Assembly: GCA_002383605.1 (NCBI GenBank)
Contig: DFYK01000043.1
Location: 33,727 to 95,572, forward strand
DNA: 61,846 nucleotides
From: Proteiniphilum sp. UBA4084
GTDB taxonomy: Bacteria; Bacteroidota; Bacteroidia; Bacteroidales; Dysgonomonadaceae
Direction of reading: 5' to 3'
Made by a program: the position numbers and the translations under genes. Positions 46,201-54,185 of the stretch are shown here, piece by piece. The notes below the pieces were generated by a model. It did not search any database and was not told where the DNA came from. It saw only the letters and a list, made by a program, of their open reading frames with translations. The number at the start of each line of letters is the position of its first letter. Position 1 is the first letter of the stretch.

Positions 46201-47292
46201 GAACCGTTTCCGGGACTCAGTATATACCTCCATGCGTTGTATGAGGACAACCAACGAACGGAAATGCAATACATGCTTGAAGGAATGCCCCGGGTTCGCG
46301 GCGGAAGTTTTGCCATAAGCATACTTTCTCTCTCCTCCGCATTCGAACGGGCCGGAGCAGACAACCATTATTATTCTCCGGCTTTTGAACATTTTCAGAC
46401 ATACCGTGAAGAAGTAGCTGCACGGGTACGCAAACAATATGTAGCGACCCGCTATCCCTCAAGCGGATTTCTTGCCGGCAGCAGTATCAGCGGAGAACCA
46501 TTCAACCCTGCCGTGGGCGATGTACAACGGAATTCGGCAGATGTGCTCATCCCCTCTTTTCTGGCTGCCTACACCGGGAAAGATCCCGACAAGGTTGGTC
46601 TTGGTGCTTTTCCCGCACTCTCTTCCATGCTGCCAAACTGGAATATCTCATTCAACATGACGAAAGTTTTTCCCGGACTGCAATCGCTTTTCAGGTCGCT
46701 CACCCTCAATCATCAATATCTATCCCAATACAGGATAGGTTCGTTCTCATCCTTTCTAAGCTGGATTCCAGCAGGTGACGGAAGTGAAATGGGATTTATC
46801 CGCTACGCGGTTTCGGGAGCTCCACTGCCTTCATCTCCCTACGATATCTCAGCGGTGAGCATCGTGGAGAGCTTCAATCCGCTTATCGAGATGAACAGCG
46901 TTTTCAACAACGAATTGAGTCTAGGTTTGCGTTTCAACCGGACACGATCGGTAAATCTGAATATCTCATCGGTACAGATTGTGGAGGCGAAAGACAACGA
47001 CATGGTTGTGGAATTAGGTTACAGCATATCGAAAGATTTAAACATCCGGCTGGATGTTTCACATAAGATCACCCGGGCGTTAATCAGAAAAATTGAAACC
47101 GGATTCACCCAGGCCACCGATGGTCTTCAAACCACCTCTGTTCGTTTTGCAGCCGACCGTGCCATGAGCAAGGCCATGACGCTCCGTGTTTATTTTGATA
47201 AAATCATCAACAAACCACTTGTATCATCGGGCTCCTACGCGACGGCCGACACCAGTGCAGGCATAAGCCTACGATTCTATCTGAATCCATGA
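40234..47292 (+). CDS. sprA: SprA/Sov, giant outer-membrane translocon of the type IX secretion system
   Basis: About 2350 residues. SprA forms a 36-strand outer-membrane barrel through which T9SS cargo leaves the cell. Typical blocks are visible: TMFDFDQQIQLNVNAKVGDK, the plug/SprA N-terminal regions, SGSEINLNAMNVARGSVRVT, DDFESSTSAIDL and the C-terminal strand SLRFYLNP. The first ATG (40279) would begin inside a signal peptide, since the frame stays open to 40186 and encodes KNVVHIFLLFLLFTMNGEYL, then LHAQ. Upstream there is no in-frame ATG, GTG or TTG; I place the start at CTG 40234, which yields an ideal signal peptide. That start is an inference. No other T9SS core genes are in the window. 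Confidence 0.9.
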   Translation: MKNVVHIFLLFLLFTMNGEYLLHAQISLSGIRTEVHYDHLSGLYIFENKIGNMVVGTSHSMTSREYMEYRLRRTQTDYFRKRNALHADSLQPSTTTFSLSGMRKRQDPLETIFGPGGVRLTTQGYLEISAGTNRNVTDNPTLPQRARKRTMFDFDQQIQLNVNAKVGDKIDFDINYDTQATFDFQSKQLKLAYQGNEDEIIQRIEAGNVSMNSSNSLIQAGVALFGIKSELQFGRLRINSLFSQQQSESQTINTRGGIQTTPYEFSVDQYDENRHFFLGYWFREKYDEALEKLPYIQSPVSITRMEVWVTNKRGDYAQARNIVAFADLGEGRHIHNSGWVPQGAAGVPHNNANTLYEQLTGIWAEARKSSETARIFPGSVIAGMDYEKLENARRLTSAEYSFQPQLGYLSLRMPLQPDEVLAVAYEFTYQGEVYQVGEFSSDMGDTAGDNTSEAGALFLKLLKPVSLSPRAYTWDLMMKNIYSIGQGAYNIQRDQFRLQITWQSDTAGVYLNYIPESIIGDELLLQLLHLDRLNSRNDPSPDGIFDFLEGYTVDSQNGQIIFPVVEPFGSYLHKKIGDETIAEKYVYQELYDSTLTMARQLPEKNKFRISGEYRGSSGSEINLNAMNVARGSVRVTAAGMALTEGVDYTVDYLAGTVNIINQAILAAGTPVSVTLESQQLSQIKRKTLMGLDMNYDFSKNFSLGATLMHYSEKPLTMKSAFGDESSKNTLWGTHLNYRKQSYMLTNLIDMLPFVEATAPSQLTANLAFAQMLPGHYKNKYTGGYSYLDDFESSTSAIDLRTPYAWSLAATPYNNTSSGLFPEASRTNHIDYGKNRAQLAWFYIDGIFTRRNSNLTPAHIKNDDDQLSDHRVREVYEREIFPNRDALYGQPATLPVLNISFYPDERGPYNLDTDVDGNGRLHDPSKRWGGITRRMETRDFEAANIEYIEFWLMDPFMNDTTGTSRGGDLYFNLGEISEDVLKDGKKFFENGLPVDGDTAAVGLSVWGKYPRRQSTVYGFDNSLGMASRKLQDVGLNGLSSEEEKIFPTYSVYLDELKPHLSGETLSRMQSDAHSPLNDPAGDSFRHYRGQEQDRQLLSILDRYKYYNGTEGNSQSPEDNDPYHSASRTTPDVEDIDNDHTLNENESYFQYKVSLRPGTLVVGSNFITDKREVSLKLRNGNDGSVTWYQFRIPIREYQTRTGNIQGFNNIRFMRMFLTGFEEPVFLRFATLELVRSEWRSYRNSLISGGDLSGSGDLEMSAVNIEENGSRTPVNYLLPPGVTRILDPGQPQLRQENEQSLSLKITHLDPGDSRAVYKNSMYDLRRYKRMQLFVHAEQLQDDPGMLQDGDLSIFLRLGSDYRNNFYEYEIPLRLTPEGQYSAHTPSGQQAVWPIENMFDFPLELFTKLKLDRNADQHPGNGIDYFTPYTQADPGKTDNRVTIVGNPSLAEVKVLMIGIRNKSREVKSGEIWVNEMRLTEFDEEGGWAAQGNVDLALSDLGTIHFSGRKETAGFGALDQSLLARRNDDYTTLQVTMSMELGRFLPKKAKISAPFHYVWSNETSAPLYDPFNQDILLKETLNRAGNQSIRDSIKNVALTGRSIRSLDLNNVKINMKSKNPMPYDPANFSFGYTRNEEKHHSPDKEYASAKDFRLEAQYSYTPSVKPWEPFKTLESSSGWSRLIRSLNFNYLPNSIRVSSIISRHYQEMQLRDLQTWAEGLMQSKKKYLSFSSDFFWNRDFSFTWDLTKNLHTSFRSGTIAEIEEPYLQVNKEINRSDYEIWKDSVVQSIRGLGKPFSYAQTADITYTLPFAQIPIMNWISSSAAYNAGYRWERGASIEGENMGNFLQNDLSFTFQSRFNLNALYSKIPFLRQANNGFGGSEEMTHGGTRQNGFTGHDVTQLLFRVMMMVRQVNLNIGYKTRTDLPGYKPSIGNFFGQQQSADDLHPGAGFAFGLEGGEKFVRDAMARNQLVMDKDNLRPAIFNRTQNIRMDASIEPFPGLSIYLHALYEDNQRTEMQYMLEGMPRVRGGSFAISILSLSSAFERAGADNHYYSPAFEHFQTYREEVAARVRKQYVATRYPSSGFLAGSSISGEPFNPAVGDVQRNSADVLIPSFLAAYTGKDPDKVGLGAFPALSSMLPNWNISFNMTKVFPGLQSLFRSLTLNHQYLSQYRIGSFSSFLSWIPAGDGSEMGFIRYAVSGAPLPSSPYDISAVSIVESFNPLIEMNSVFNNELSLGLRFNRTRSVNLNISSVQIVEAKDNDMVVELGYSISKDLNIRLDVSHKITRALIRKIETGFTQATDGLQTTSVRFAADRAMSKAMTLRVYFDKIINKPLVSSGSYATADTSAGISLRFYLNP

Positions 47293-47471
47293 AAATAGAA
47301 ACAGAATCATTCTTTTGCCAGAAAAATCATTCCCGGAGATAGGGCTTTATTCTAAATAATACCTAAATATTCGAGATAAATGGGAGTTTTTGCTTAATTT
47401 TTGTTTAGCAAATTGATTTTTTACGCTTTTTTTTAATTTTAAGAGGATATGTTAAACAAAAAAGTCGTTTA

Positions 47472-47504
47472 TTTGTTAAATTAAAAGCGACAAGACGATC
47501 TTTG
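47472..47504 (+). promoter_or_regulatory. Candidate promoter of rprX-rprY
   Basis: TTTG (47472-47475), 21-bp spacer, then GATCTTTG (47497-47504), one mismatch from TAnnTTTG. Transcription would begin near 47510, about 30 bases before the rprX ATG. The remainder of the 249-bp gap after sprA is AT-rich, with no gene seen. Confidence 0.5.
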
Positions 47505-47541
47505 AAATATAAAATTGTCACTTAATAAGGAGTAAGTAAAG

Positions 47542-49101
47542 ATGAAAAAATCGACAATTTGGTTGCTTGCCCTGGTGATGTTATCCGCGTTTCTTGCACT
47601 GTTGTTCCTGCAGGTCAGGTACATGCGCACGAGCATGGCTATCCGCTCACAACAATTCGATGAACAGGTAACAAGGAGTCTCTACAACGTGATGAAAGAT
47701 CTCGAGCAGGATCAGACCCGTGATTATCTCGAGCAGGACATGATTGAGTCGGAGAACAGATACTCACAGTACAACCAACCACAGGGAACACAACAAATTA
47801 CACGGGAGCGGACATCCGCTGCCATTACGAATCCCGATGGAAGTGAAACAAGAATTGCATTGGATATCACACGGCAGTCCACACGTCCGCAGGAGCAACC
47901 CGAACGGGTATTCCTGTCTCCCAATCAGGGTGCCAGTACGATCTCAAAAACGCAGTACGATATGCAGCAGTCCCTGTCGAAACGATACCTGCATGAACGG
48001 TCGTTGCTGGACGAGGTTATTTTTAAAATACTGAACCGCGCAAGCAATGAACCGATCGAAGAACGGATCGATTTCAACAAGGTAGAGCAATATATTCGTT
48101 ATGAGCTCTCCTACAATGGACTGAATGAACCGTTCAGTTTTCAGATCGTGGATTTCAACAACAAGGTGGTTTATTCATCACCCGGCTTCTCAACAAAGTA
48201 TCGGGATGCGATTTACAACCAGATTCTGTTTCCAAATGATCCGCCGGCAAAGTTAAACAGGTTAAGGGCTTATTTCCCGACAAAAAGGAATTATGTATAC
48301 AGCGAACTTTCCTTTTTCATACCGTCGCTGATATTTACGTTTATCCTGCTGATAACGTTTATATTTACGGTGGTTTCGCTGTTCAGACAAAAGCGTTTGT
48401 CTGAGATGAAGAATGATTTCATTAACAACATGACACACGAGCTGAAGACCCCTGTTTCCACCATCTCGCTCGCATCCCAGATGCTTAAGGATGAGTCTAT
48501 ATTGAAGTCGCCCGAGGTATTTAAACATGTCACCGGTGTGATACATGATGAGACCAAACGATTGAGTTTTCAGGTTGAAAAAGTTTTGCAGATGTCGCTC
48601 TTCGACAAGCAGAAGACCACACTGAAGATGAAAGAGATGGATGTGAACGACCTGGTGGTCAGCGTTGCCAACACACATATACTCAAAGTTGAAAAACTGG
48701 GTGGAACACTCGATATTGATTTGCAGGCCGAGCATACCACGATCAAGGTAGATGAAATGCATTTCACCAATGTACTTTTCAACATCCTCGACAATGCATT
48801 GAAATATCGGAAAAAGGATGTAGCGCCTGAATTAATGATCCGGACCCGGAATGAAGGCAGTAAGATCATCATTTCCATTGAGGATAACGGCATCGGCATG
48901 AAAAAGGAAGATGCAAAGAAAGTATTTGAACGGTTCTACCGTGTACCTACCGGAAACCGGCATGATGTAAAAGGGTTCGGACTGGGACTGGCATACGTAA
49001 AGAAAATCGTAACTGATGTGAATGGCACCATTCGTGCTGAAAGTGAATTAGGTAAAGGAACAAAATTTATAATTAGTTTACCCGTAATAACACAAAAATG
49101 A
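47542..49101 (+). CDS. rprX: Sensor histidine kinase, RprX type
   Basis: 519 residues. The N-terminal membrane helix (about 6-24) and a second helix (about 258-280) bracket a 230-residue periplasmic sensor domain. The H-box FINNMTHELKTPVSTIS has the phosphoacceptor H299. The ATPase domain shows the N-box FNILDNALKYR, G1 EDNGIGM, F-box FERFYRV and G2 GFGLGLAYVK. Length and N-terminus agree with RprX of Bacteroides. The stimulus is unknown. The response regulator starts one base after the stop. Confidence 0.92.
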   Translation: MKKSTIWLLALVMLSAFLALLFLQVRYMRTSMAIRSQQFDEQVTRSLYNVMKDLEQDQTRDYLEQDMIESENRYSQYNQPQGTQQITRERTSAAITNPDGSETRIALDITRQSTRPQEQPERVFLSPNQGASTISKTQYDMQQSLSKRYLHERSLLDEVIFKILNRASNEPIEERIDFNKVEQYIRYELSYNGLNEPFSFQIVDFNNKVVYSSPGFSTKYRDAIYNQILFPNDPPAKLNRLRAYFPTKRNYVYSELSFFIPSLIFTFILLITFIFTVVSLFRQKRLSEMKNDFINNMTHELKTPVSTISLASQMLKDESILKSPEVFKHVTGVIHDETKRLSFQVEKVLQMSLFDKQKTTLKMKEMDVNDLVVSVANTHILKVEKLGGTLDIDLQAEHTTIKVDEMHFTNVLFNILDNALKYRKKDVAPELMIRTRNEGSKIIISIEDNGIGMKKEDAKKVFERFYRVPTGNRHDVKGFGLGLAYVKKIVTDVNGTIRAESELGKGTKFIISLPVITQK

Positions 49102-49102
49102 T

Positions 49103-49816
49103 ATGGAAGAGAAATTGAAAATTTTTTTATGCGAAGATGATGAGAATCTTGGCATGTTGCTGAGAGAATACCTCCAGGCAAAAGGATTTGACACCGATCT
49201 GTTTCCCGATGGAGAAGCCGGTTTCAAAGGATTTGTGAAGACAAAATATGACCTGTGCATCGTGGATGTGATGATGCCCAAGAAGGACGGCGTAACGCTG
49301 GTGAAAGAGATCAGAACCATCAATACGGAAATACCGGTGATTTTCCTGACAGCCAAAAACATGAAGGAGGATGTACTGGAAGGTTTCAAAGCCGGAGCCG
49401 ACGACTACATCACCAAACCTTTCAGCATGGAAGAACTGGTACTGCGTATTGAAGCCATCATCCGTCGCGTGAAAGGCAAAAAGAGCAAGGAACAGCAGGT
49501 GTATAATTTTAGCACCATGACCTTCGACACCCAAAAGCAGATTCTGATAATCGGTGATACGCAAACAAAGCTTACCACCAAGGAATCGGAACTGTTGTCG
49601 CTCCTTTGCGCTCATGCCAACGACATCCTGGAACGCAACCACGCCCTGAAACAGATCTGGGAAGAAGATACCTATTTCAATGCACGCAGCATGGATGTCT
49701 ATATCACAAAACTGCGCAAATTATTGAAACCGGAACCCAACATCGAGATCATCAACATCCACGGAAAGGGATATAAACTGATTGTACCCACCGAAGAGGA
49801 GAATGCCGAAAAATAA
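49103..49816 (+). CDS. rprY: Response regulator, RprY type (OmpR family)
   Basis: 237 residues. The receiver domain has the acidic pocket E11-D12-D13, phosphoacceptor D55 in CIVDVMMPK, and the conserved Lys in ITKPF. The C-terminal winged helix (about 130-232) contains TTKESELLSLLCAHANDIL and the recognition helix YFNARSMDVYITKLRKLL. It is the cognate partner of the kinase immediately upstream and probably a global regulator. A strong terminator follows. Confidence 0.94.
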   Translation: MEEKLKIFLCEDDENLGMLLREYLQAKGFDTDLFPDGEAGFKGFVKTKYDLCIVDVMMPKKDGVTLVKEIRTINTEIPVIFLTAKNMKEDVLEGFKAGADDYITKPFSMEELVLRIEAIIRRVKGKKSKEQQVYNFSTMTFDTQKQILIIGDTQTKLTTKESELLSLLCAHANDILERNHALKQIWEEDTYFNARSMDVYITKLRKLLKPEPNIEIINIHGKGYKLIVPTEEENAEK

Positions 49817-49841
49817 GATAAGGTATATCAACTTTCTTAGG

Positions 49842-49871
49842 AAGCCGCCCCGTAAAGAGGCGGCTTTTTTT
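49842..49871 (+). terminator. Rho-independent terminator of rprX-rprY
   Basis: Perfect 8-bp GC-rich stem AAGCCGCC / GGCGGCTT (49842-49849 with 49859-49866), 9-base loop, then a run of seven T residues. Confidence 0.92.
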
Positions 49872-49914
49872 ATTGATGGTAAATAACATCATTGTGTTTT
49901 TTTTTGGTAACAAA

Positions 49915-49946
49915 TTTGTAACATTAAATTTAATCTGTTACTTTTG
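49915..49946 (+). promoter_or_regulatory. Promoter of the CDP-alcohol phosphotransferase gene
   Basis: TTTG (49915-49918), 20-bp spacer and TACTTTTG (49939-49946): both elements match the Bacteroidota consensus exactly. It lies between the rprY terminator and the ATG at 49983. Confidence 0.72.
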
Positions 49947-49982
49947 CCATGAAAGATGTTTCACGTATAAAAGAACCCGGTG

Positions 49983-50708
49983 ATGAAAAATAGTAAAAGA
50001 AACATGGCGAAGTCGCTCAGGCTTATCGCTACAGATCGGCAAAGAACAAACGCACTACGCGTGTGGGAACAGAAAACAATTGCTTATCTGGTCCAGAAAG
50101 TGCCTGCGTGGATAAGTTCGGATGGCCTCACAGCCATTGGCTTTTTTGGTAACCTGATGGTGGCGTCCAGTTTTGTGATGGGAGCTTACCTCAATCGCTA
50201 CTGGCTTTTGCTGTCGTTGCTTGGGTTCGCTATCAACTGGTTGGGCGACTCGCTCGACGGTCGCCTGGCCTACTACCGGAATAAGCCCCGCAAGTGGTAC
50301 GGTTTTTCACTCGATGTAACGGTAGACTGGATAGGAACCATCCTCATCGGACTGGGATTTTCCATTTTTGTCCCGGACGTCTGGAAATATGTAGGATTCA
50401 TGTTCGTGGTGCTTTACGGGTGGGAGATGATCACCGCCCAACTGCGTTATAAGATTGGGGGACAGTACTCCATCGACTCGGGCATTTTTGGTCCTACCGA
50501 AGTACGCCTGCTATTAGGCACCATCATTACTTTTGAGGTATTCGTGCCGGGCTCCATCCAATTTCTAGCCACTGCAGCCAGTTTTTTCCTGCTGATATCC
50601 AACATCGTTGAAGGAAAACGATTGCTACTTCTGGCCGACGAACAGGATAAGGCTGATCGCCTGGCGAAGGAAGTAGAGCGTGAGGCCCTGCGCAAGGAAA
50701 ATGCCTGA
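49983..50708 (+). CDS. CDP-alcohol phosphatidyltransferase family protein
   Basis: 241 residues from ATG 49983 (an adjacent GTG and an ATG at 50004 are alternatives). The family motif is seen as DSLDGRLAYYR, nine-residue loop, GFSLDVTVD, giving the D-x2-D-G-x2-A ... G-x3-D-x3-D pattern that binds CDP and metal. The usual Arg after Ala is Tyr here. About six membrane helices. Such enzymes join a diacyl group or other alcohol to a second alcohol with loss of CMP, usually in phospholipid synthesis; the substrate cannot be predicted. The C-terminus is a charged helix (DEQDKADRLAKEVEREALR). Confidence 0.85.
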   Translation: MKNSKRNMAKSLRLIATDRQRTNALRVWEQKTIAYLVQKVPAWISSDGLTAIGFFGNLMVASSFVMGAYLNRYWLLLSLLGFAINWLGDSLDGRLAYYRNKPRKWYGFSLDVTVDWIGTILIGLGFSIFVPDVWKYVGFMFVVLYGWEMITAQLRYKIGGQYSIDSGIFGPTEVRLLLGTIITFEVFVPGSIQFLATAASFFLLISNIVEGKRLLLLADEQDKADRLAKEVEREALRKENA

Positions 50709-50786
50709 GTTGTTCCCGAACGTTTCATTGGATTCTACCTGCTGAAGTTTCACCGCCAAAATATGCCTGTTTAAGCCAAAAAAAAC

Positions 50787-50794
50787 TACCTTTG
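50787..50794 (+). promoter_or_regulatory. -7 promoter element of yicC-gmk
   Basis: TACCTTTG, a perfect TAnnTTTG, ends 15 bp before the yicC ATG at 50810. No convincing -33 element is seen. It favours ATG 50810 over the upstream in-frame GTG at 50792. Confidence 0.5.
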
Positions 50795-50809
50795 TGCAAA
50801 ACAAAAAAA

Positions 50810-51682
50810 ATGGCACTATCCATGACGGGATACGGCAAGGCGGTAGCCGAACTCCCCAATAAAAAAGTTACAATAGAGATAAAATCGCTGAACAGCAAGC
50901 AATTTGATCTGTTCACCCGCCTCCCTGTCATTTACCGAGAAAAGGAGATCGCCCTGCGTAATACACTGGCTAACCGGCTGGAACGCGGCAAGGTGGATCT
51001 CTCTATGAATGTGGAGGTAATTTCCAAAGATATATCTTCCAGGATCGATCACCAGATTGTGGGTCAGTATCATCGGGAAATAAGTGATATGGCAATCGAA
51101 TTGAATATTTCTCAGCCGGAGGAGTGGTTCTCGTTGTTGCTTCGTCTGCCTGATGTCATGAAACAGGAGACGGAAGCATTGGGTGAAGAAGAATGGAGCA
51201 CCATTGAAACCGCAATCAACCATGCCGTGGATGAAGTAATCTCCTTCCGCAAACAGGAGGGAAAGATGCTGACCAGGGTGTTGGCAGAGAAGATCCAGCT
51301 GATCCGCTCTTTACTGGCAGAAGTGGAACCTTTTGAGTCTGAGCGCATGGAGAAGATCAAAAATCGTATTTATGATGGGTTGAATAACCTGGAGGGAATA
51401 GAATATGATAAAAATCGTTTCGAGCAGGAAATGATCTATTATATTGAGAAACTCGACGTGAACGAGGAGAAGACCCGTCTTGCACATCATCTCGATTACT
51501 TTTCCGAAACACTTTCCGACAGCCGTTCCCAGGGAAAAAAGCTGGGCTTTATTGCTCAGGAGATCGGGCGTGAGATCAATACACTCGGCTCAAAATCAAA
51601 CCAGTCGGGGATGCAGCGCCTTGTGGTGCAGATGAAAGATGAACTGGAACAGATCAAGGAACAGATATTAAATATATTGTAG
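50810..51682 (+). CDS. yicC: YicC/YloC family endoribonuclease
   Basis: 290 residues starting MALSMTGYGKA, the standard opening of this family, whose MTGYG motif is invariant. The C-terminal half has the charged helices with NEEKTRLAHHLDYFSETL and KLGFIAQEIGREINTLGSKS, both hallmark motifs. Family members cleave RNA in the cytoplasm. The neighbouring gmk (49 bp downstream) is a common partner in many phyla, so the two are probably one transcription unit. Confidence 0.92.
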   Translation: MALSMTGYGKAVAELPNKKVTIEIKSLNSKQFDLFTRLPVIYREKEIALRNTLANRLERGKVDLSMNVEVISKDISSRIDHQIVGQYHREISDMAIELNISQPEEWFSLLLRLPDVMKQETEALGEEEWSTIETAINHAVDEVISFRKQEGKMLTRVLAEKIQLIRSLLAEVEPFESERMEKIKNRIYDGLNNLEGIEYDKNRFEQEMIYYIEKLDVNEEKTRLAHHLDYFSETLSDSRSQGKKLGFIAQEIGREINTLGSKSNQSGMQRLVVQMKDELEQIKEQILNIL

Positions 51683-51731
51683 CAACAGTGACCGCATACA
51701 AACCGGTATGTTGCCCGAACACATATAGGCA

Positions 51732-52295
51732 ATGGCAAAACTAATCATATTTTCAGCTCCGTCAGGTGCGGGCAAATCCACGCTCGTCAGGTACCTGCTG
51801 GCTCAGGGATTAAATCTTCAGTTTTCCATTTCGGCCACCAGCCGCCTCCCCCGGGGTGAAGAGAAGAACGGTGTGGAATATCATTTTCTCTCACCCGATG
51901 AATTTCGGAAACGAATTGCCAACGATGAATTTCTCGAATTTGAAGAGGTCTACACCGACAAGTTCTATGGTACGCTCAAAAGCGAAGTAGACCGCATTCT
52001 GGGAGAAGGCAAAAATGTGGTCTTTGATGTGGATTGCATCGGCGGGTTAAATATTAAAAAGATCTATGGCGAGCAGGCACTGAGCATCTTCGTGATGCCT
52101 CCTTCGGTAGAGGTTTTGCGTGAGCGGCTTGAAAAGCGAGGTACTGATACGCCGCAGGTGATTGAAAACCGACTGGCAAAGGCCGAATATGAAATGAGTT
52201 TTGCATCGCAGTTCGATGTGGTCGTATGCAACGACGACTTCGACCGGGCAAAAGATGAAATACTGACACTGGTGTCCGATTTTATTCAACAGTAA
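51732..52295 (+). CDS. gmk: Guanylate kinase
   Basis: 187 residues. The P-loop is SAPSGAGKST (residues 8-17), followed by the GMP-binding region SATSRLPRGEEKNGVEYHF and EEVYTDKFYGT. RLEKRGTDTPQVIENRL is the lid. It phosphorylates GMP to GDP with ATP in the cytoplasm. Full length with no changes in the key motifs. Confidence 0.96.
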   Translation: MAKLIIFSAPSGAGKSTLVRYLLAQGLNLQFSISATSRLPRGEEKNGVEYHFLSPDEFRKRIANDEFLEFEEVYTDKFYGTLKSEVDRILGEGKNVVFDVDCIGGLNIKKIYGEQALSIFVMPPSVEVLRERLEKRGTDTPQVIENRLAKAEYEMSFASQFDVVVCNDDFDRAKDEILTLVSDFIQQ

Positions 52296-52298
52296 GCG

Positions 52299-53222
52299 AT
52301 GTTACACAAAGCGGTTATCCTTTTTTTTACGGCACTGCTCTCCTCCGTTACGTTGCCGGCCGGAACACTGCTGAAAGAGACACGTGTCTTTGCAGAGATG
52401 GAAGGAACCACGTTGAAACTCGACATATACAAAACCGACTCTGCAACCATCCTCCCTCAACCCTGTCTGGTGTTTGTGTTTGGCGGTGGATTCAAGGAAG
52501 GAACGCGTGATGCCAGGCACTACCAGCCATATTTTCATTATTTTGCCACAAAGGGATATACCGTGGTCTCTATCGATTACCGCCTTGGTATGAAAGGAAA
52601 GGAAGCGCCCGGCATCCTGAACCACAAACCGCTGCAACAGGCAATAGAAATGGCAGTGGCTGATCTCTATATCGCTACAAACTACCTGCTGGAACATGCC
52701 GATGATTTGAATATAGACCCCTCGCTCATTATCCTCAGCGGATCGAGCGCGGGTGCCATCACGGTGTTGCAGGCTGACTATATGGAACGAGACAACCATC
52801 CTGCGGCCAGCGTGCTGCCGGATGATTTCCGGTATGCCGGTGTCATATCTTTTGCAGGCGGCATCTTCAGCGAAGAGGGATTGCCCTCTTACACGCAACG
52901 GCCTGCGCCCACCCTATTTTTTCATGGGAGTGCCGACAAGCTGGTACCTTACAACAATACCCGTCTCTTCAAACTGGGCATGTTCGGATCCAAATCACTC
53001 ACCAAACGATTCAGGAATGAGCGATATCCCTATATTTTTTATATCATGGAAGACATAGGCCACGAAGTGTCGGAATACCCCATGAGAGAGTTTTTGCCTG
53101 AGATAGAACAATTTATCACCGACTTCGTATTCTATCGCAAACAATGGATGCAGGAGATTCGTATTAAAGATATGCTCCGTTCATCGGAACCATCCAACAC
53201 GCCAGCAAACTATTACAACTGA
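52299..53222 (+). CDS. Secreted alpha/beta hydrolase, carboxylesterase-like
   Basis: 307 residues with an N-terminal signal peptide (about 1-21). The oxyanion-hole motif is FGGGF (61-65), and the nucleophile elbow is GSSAG with S150 as catalytic Ser. D in HGSADKLVP and His in IGHEVSEYP complete the triad. The fold and motif spacing fit the BD-FAE/esterase-lipase group. Substrate unknown; acyl esters on glycans are one option. It begins 3 bp after gmk and ends one base before the next gene, so the three share a transcript. Confidence 0.85.
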   Translation: MLHKAVILFFTALLSSVTLPAGTLLKETRVFAEMEGTTLKLDIYKTDSATILPQPCLVFVFGGGFKEGTRDARHYQPYFHYFATKGYTVVSIDYRLGMKGKEAPGILNHKPLQQAIEMAVADLYIATNYLLEHADDLNIDPSLIILSGSSAGAITVLQADYMERDNHPAASVLPDDFRYAGVISFAGGIFSEEGLPSYTQRPAPTLFFHGSADKLVPYNNTRLFKLGMFGSKSLTKRFRNERYPYIFYIMEDIGHEVSEYPMREFLPEIEQFITDFVFYRKQWMQEIRIKDMLRSSEPSNTPANYYN

Positions 53223-53223
53223 T

Positions 53224-54126
53224 ATGCAAAAATACATCGAGAAATATCTGCTCCCCGTCGCGATGATTCTGGGGATTACCTTTCACAAACAGCTTGCTAT
53301 TTTCTCTCCGGTTATACCCTACCTACTCTCGCTCATGCTTTTTATCACCTATTGTCGGGTAAGCTGGAGCGATATCAGGCTGACCAAATTTCATTACATC
53401 CTGCTGGCCATTCAATATTTGGGAAGTGCGCTGGTTTATCTGGTATTGCGACAATTTAATGAAATACTGGCCCAGGCCGCCATGATTTGTGTGCTGACCG
53501 CAACGGCCACTTCTGCACCCGTTGTAGCCGGGCTTCTTGGAGGGAGCATTTCCGTGACAGCTGCCTACTCCATCATCAGCAATCTTTCCGTCGCCTTCAT
53601 TGCTCCTTTGTTTCTATCCGTTATCGGAGAAAGTAGTGTGGCGGTTTCCTTTGCTTCCTCTTTCTGGCATATCTTGCTGAAGGTGATGCCCATTCTCGTT
53701 GTTCCGTTTCTGGTGGCTTTTATTTTACAGAAAACTGCGCCGAAGGTGCATAAAAAGATCCGGTCTGCCCAGATTGTCTCTTTCTACCTGTGGGCTGCTG
53801 CCCTCACCGTAGTGATCGGCAATGTAACACAATATGTTCGTTTGCAGGACGACGGCAACTATACCCTGGAGGTGATCATCGCCCTCACCTCGTTACTGAT
53901 TTGTCTCATGCAGTTCTTTTTTGGTAGAAAAATCGGTAGCCGGTTCGGGCGGACGGTCGCCGGCGGCCAGGGGTTAGGTCAGAAAAATACGGTACTGGCT
54001 ATCTGGCTCACCCAGACATATCTGAATCCACTGGCTACGCTCGGACCGGGAGCCTATGTTTTATGGCAAAACCTGGTCAACTCATGGCAGATATGGCTGT
54101 ATGCGAAGAGAAAAGAAGGGAAATAG
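53224..54126 (+). CDS. Bile acid:sodium symporter (BASS)-like membrane transporter
   Basis: 300 residues with about nine to ten hydrophobic helices. The pair of helix-break regions TATATSAPVVAGLLGG and the C-terminal GQGLGQKNTVLAIWLTQTYL resemble the crossing helices of BASS-family sodium-coupled carriers. Residues that bind sodium in the family are not all identifiable by eye, so the transported solute is open. It is the last gene of the yicC-gmk-hydrolase run and is convergent with an oxidoreductase gene 59 bp on. Confidence 0.75.
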   Translation: MQKYIEKYLLPVAMILGITFHKQLAIFSPVIPYLLSLMLFITYCRVSWSDIRLTKFHYILLAIQYLGSALVYLVLRQFNEILAQAAMICVLTATATSAPVVAGLLGGSISVTAAYSIISNLSVAFIAPLFLSVIGESSVAVSFASSFWHILLKVMPILVVPFLVAFILQKTAPKVHKKIRSAQIVSFYLWAAALTVVIGNVTQYVRLQDDGNYTLEVIIALTSLLICLMQFFFGRKIGSRFGRTVAGGQGLGQKNTVLAIWLTQTYLNPLATLGPGAYVLWQNLVNSWQIWLYAKRKEGK

Positions 54127-54185
54127 CGGGCAGCGATAAGCTTTCAGCTATCAGCTTGGGTAGTGGAGGCTTTGTGGTATCAGTA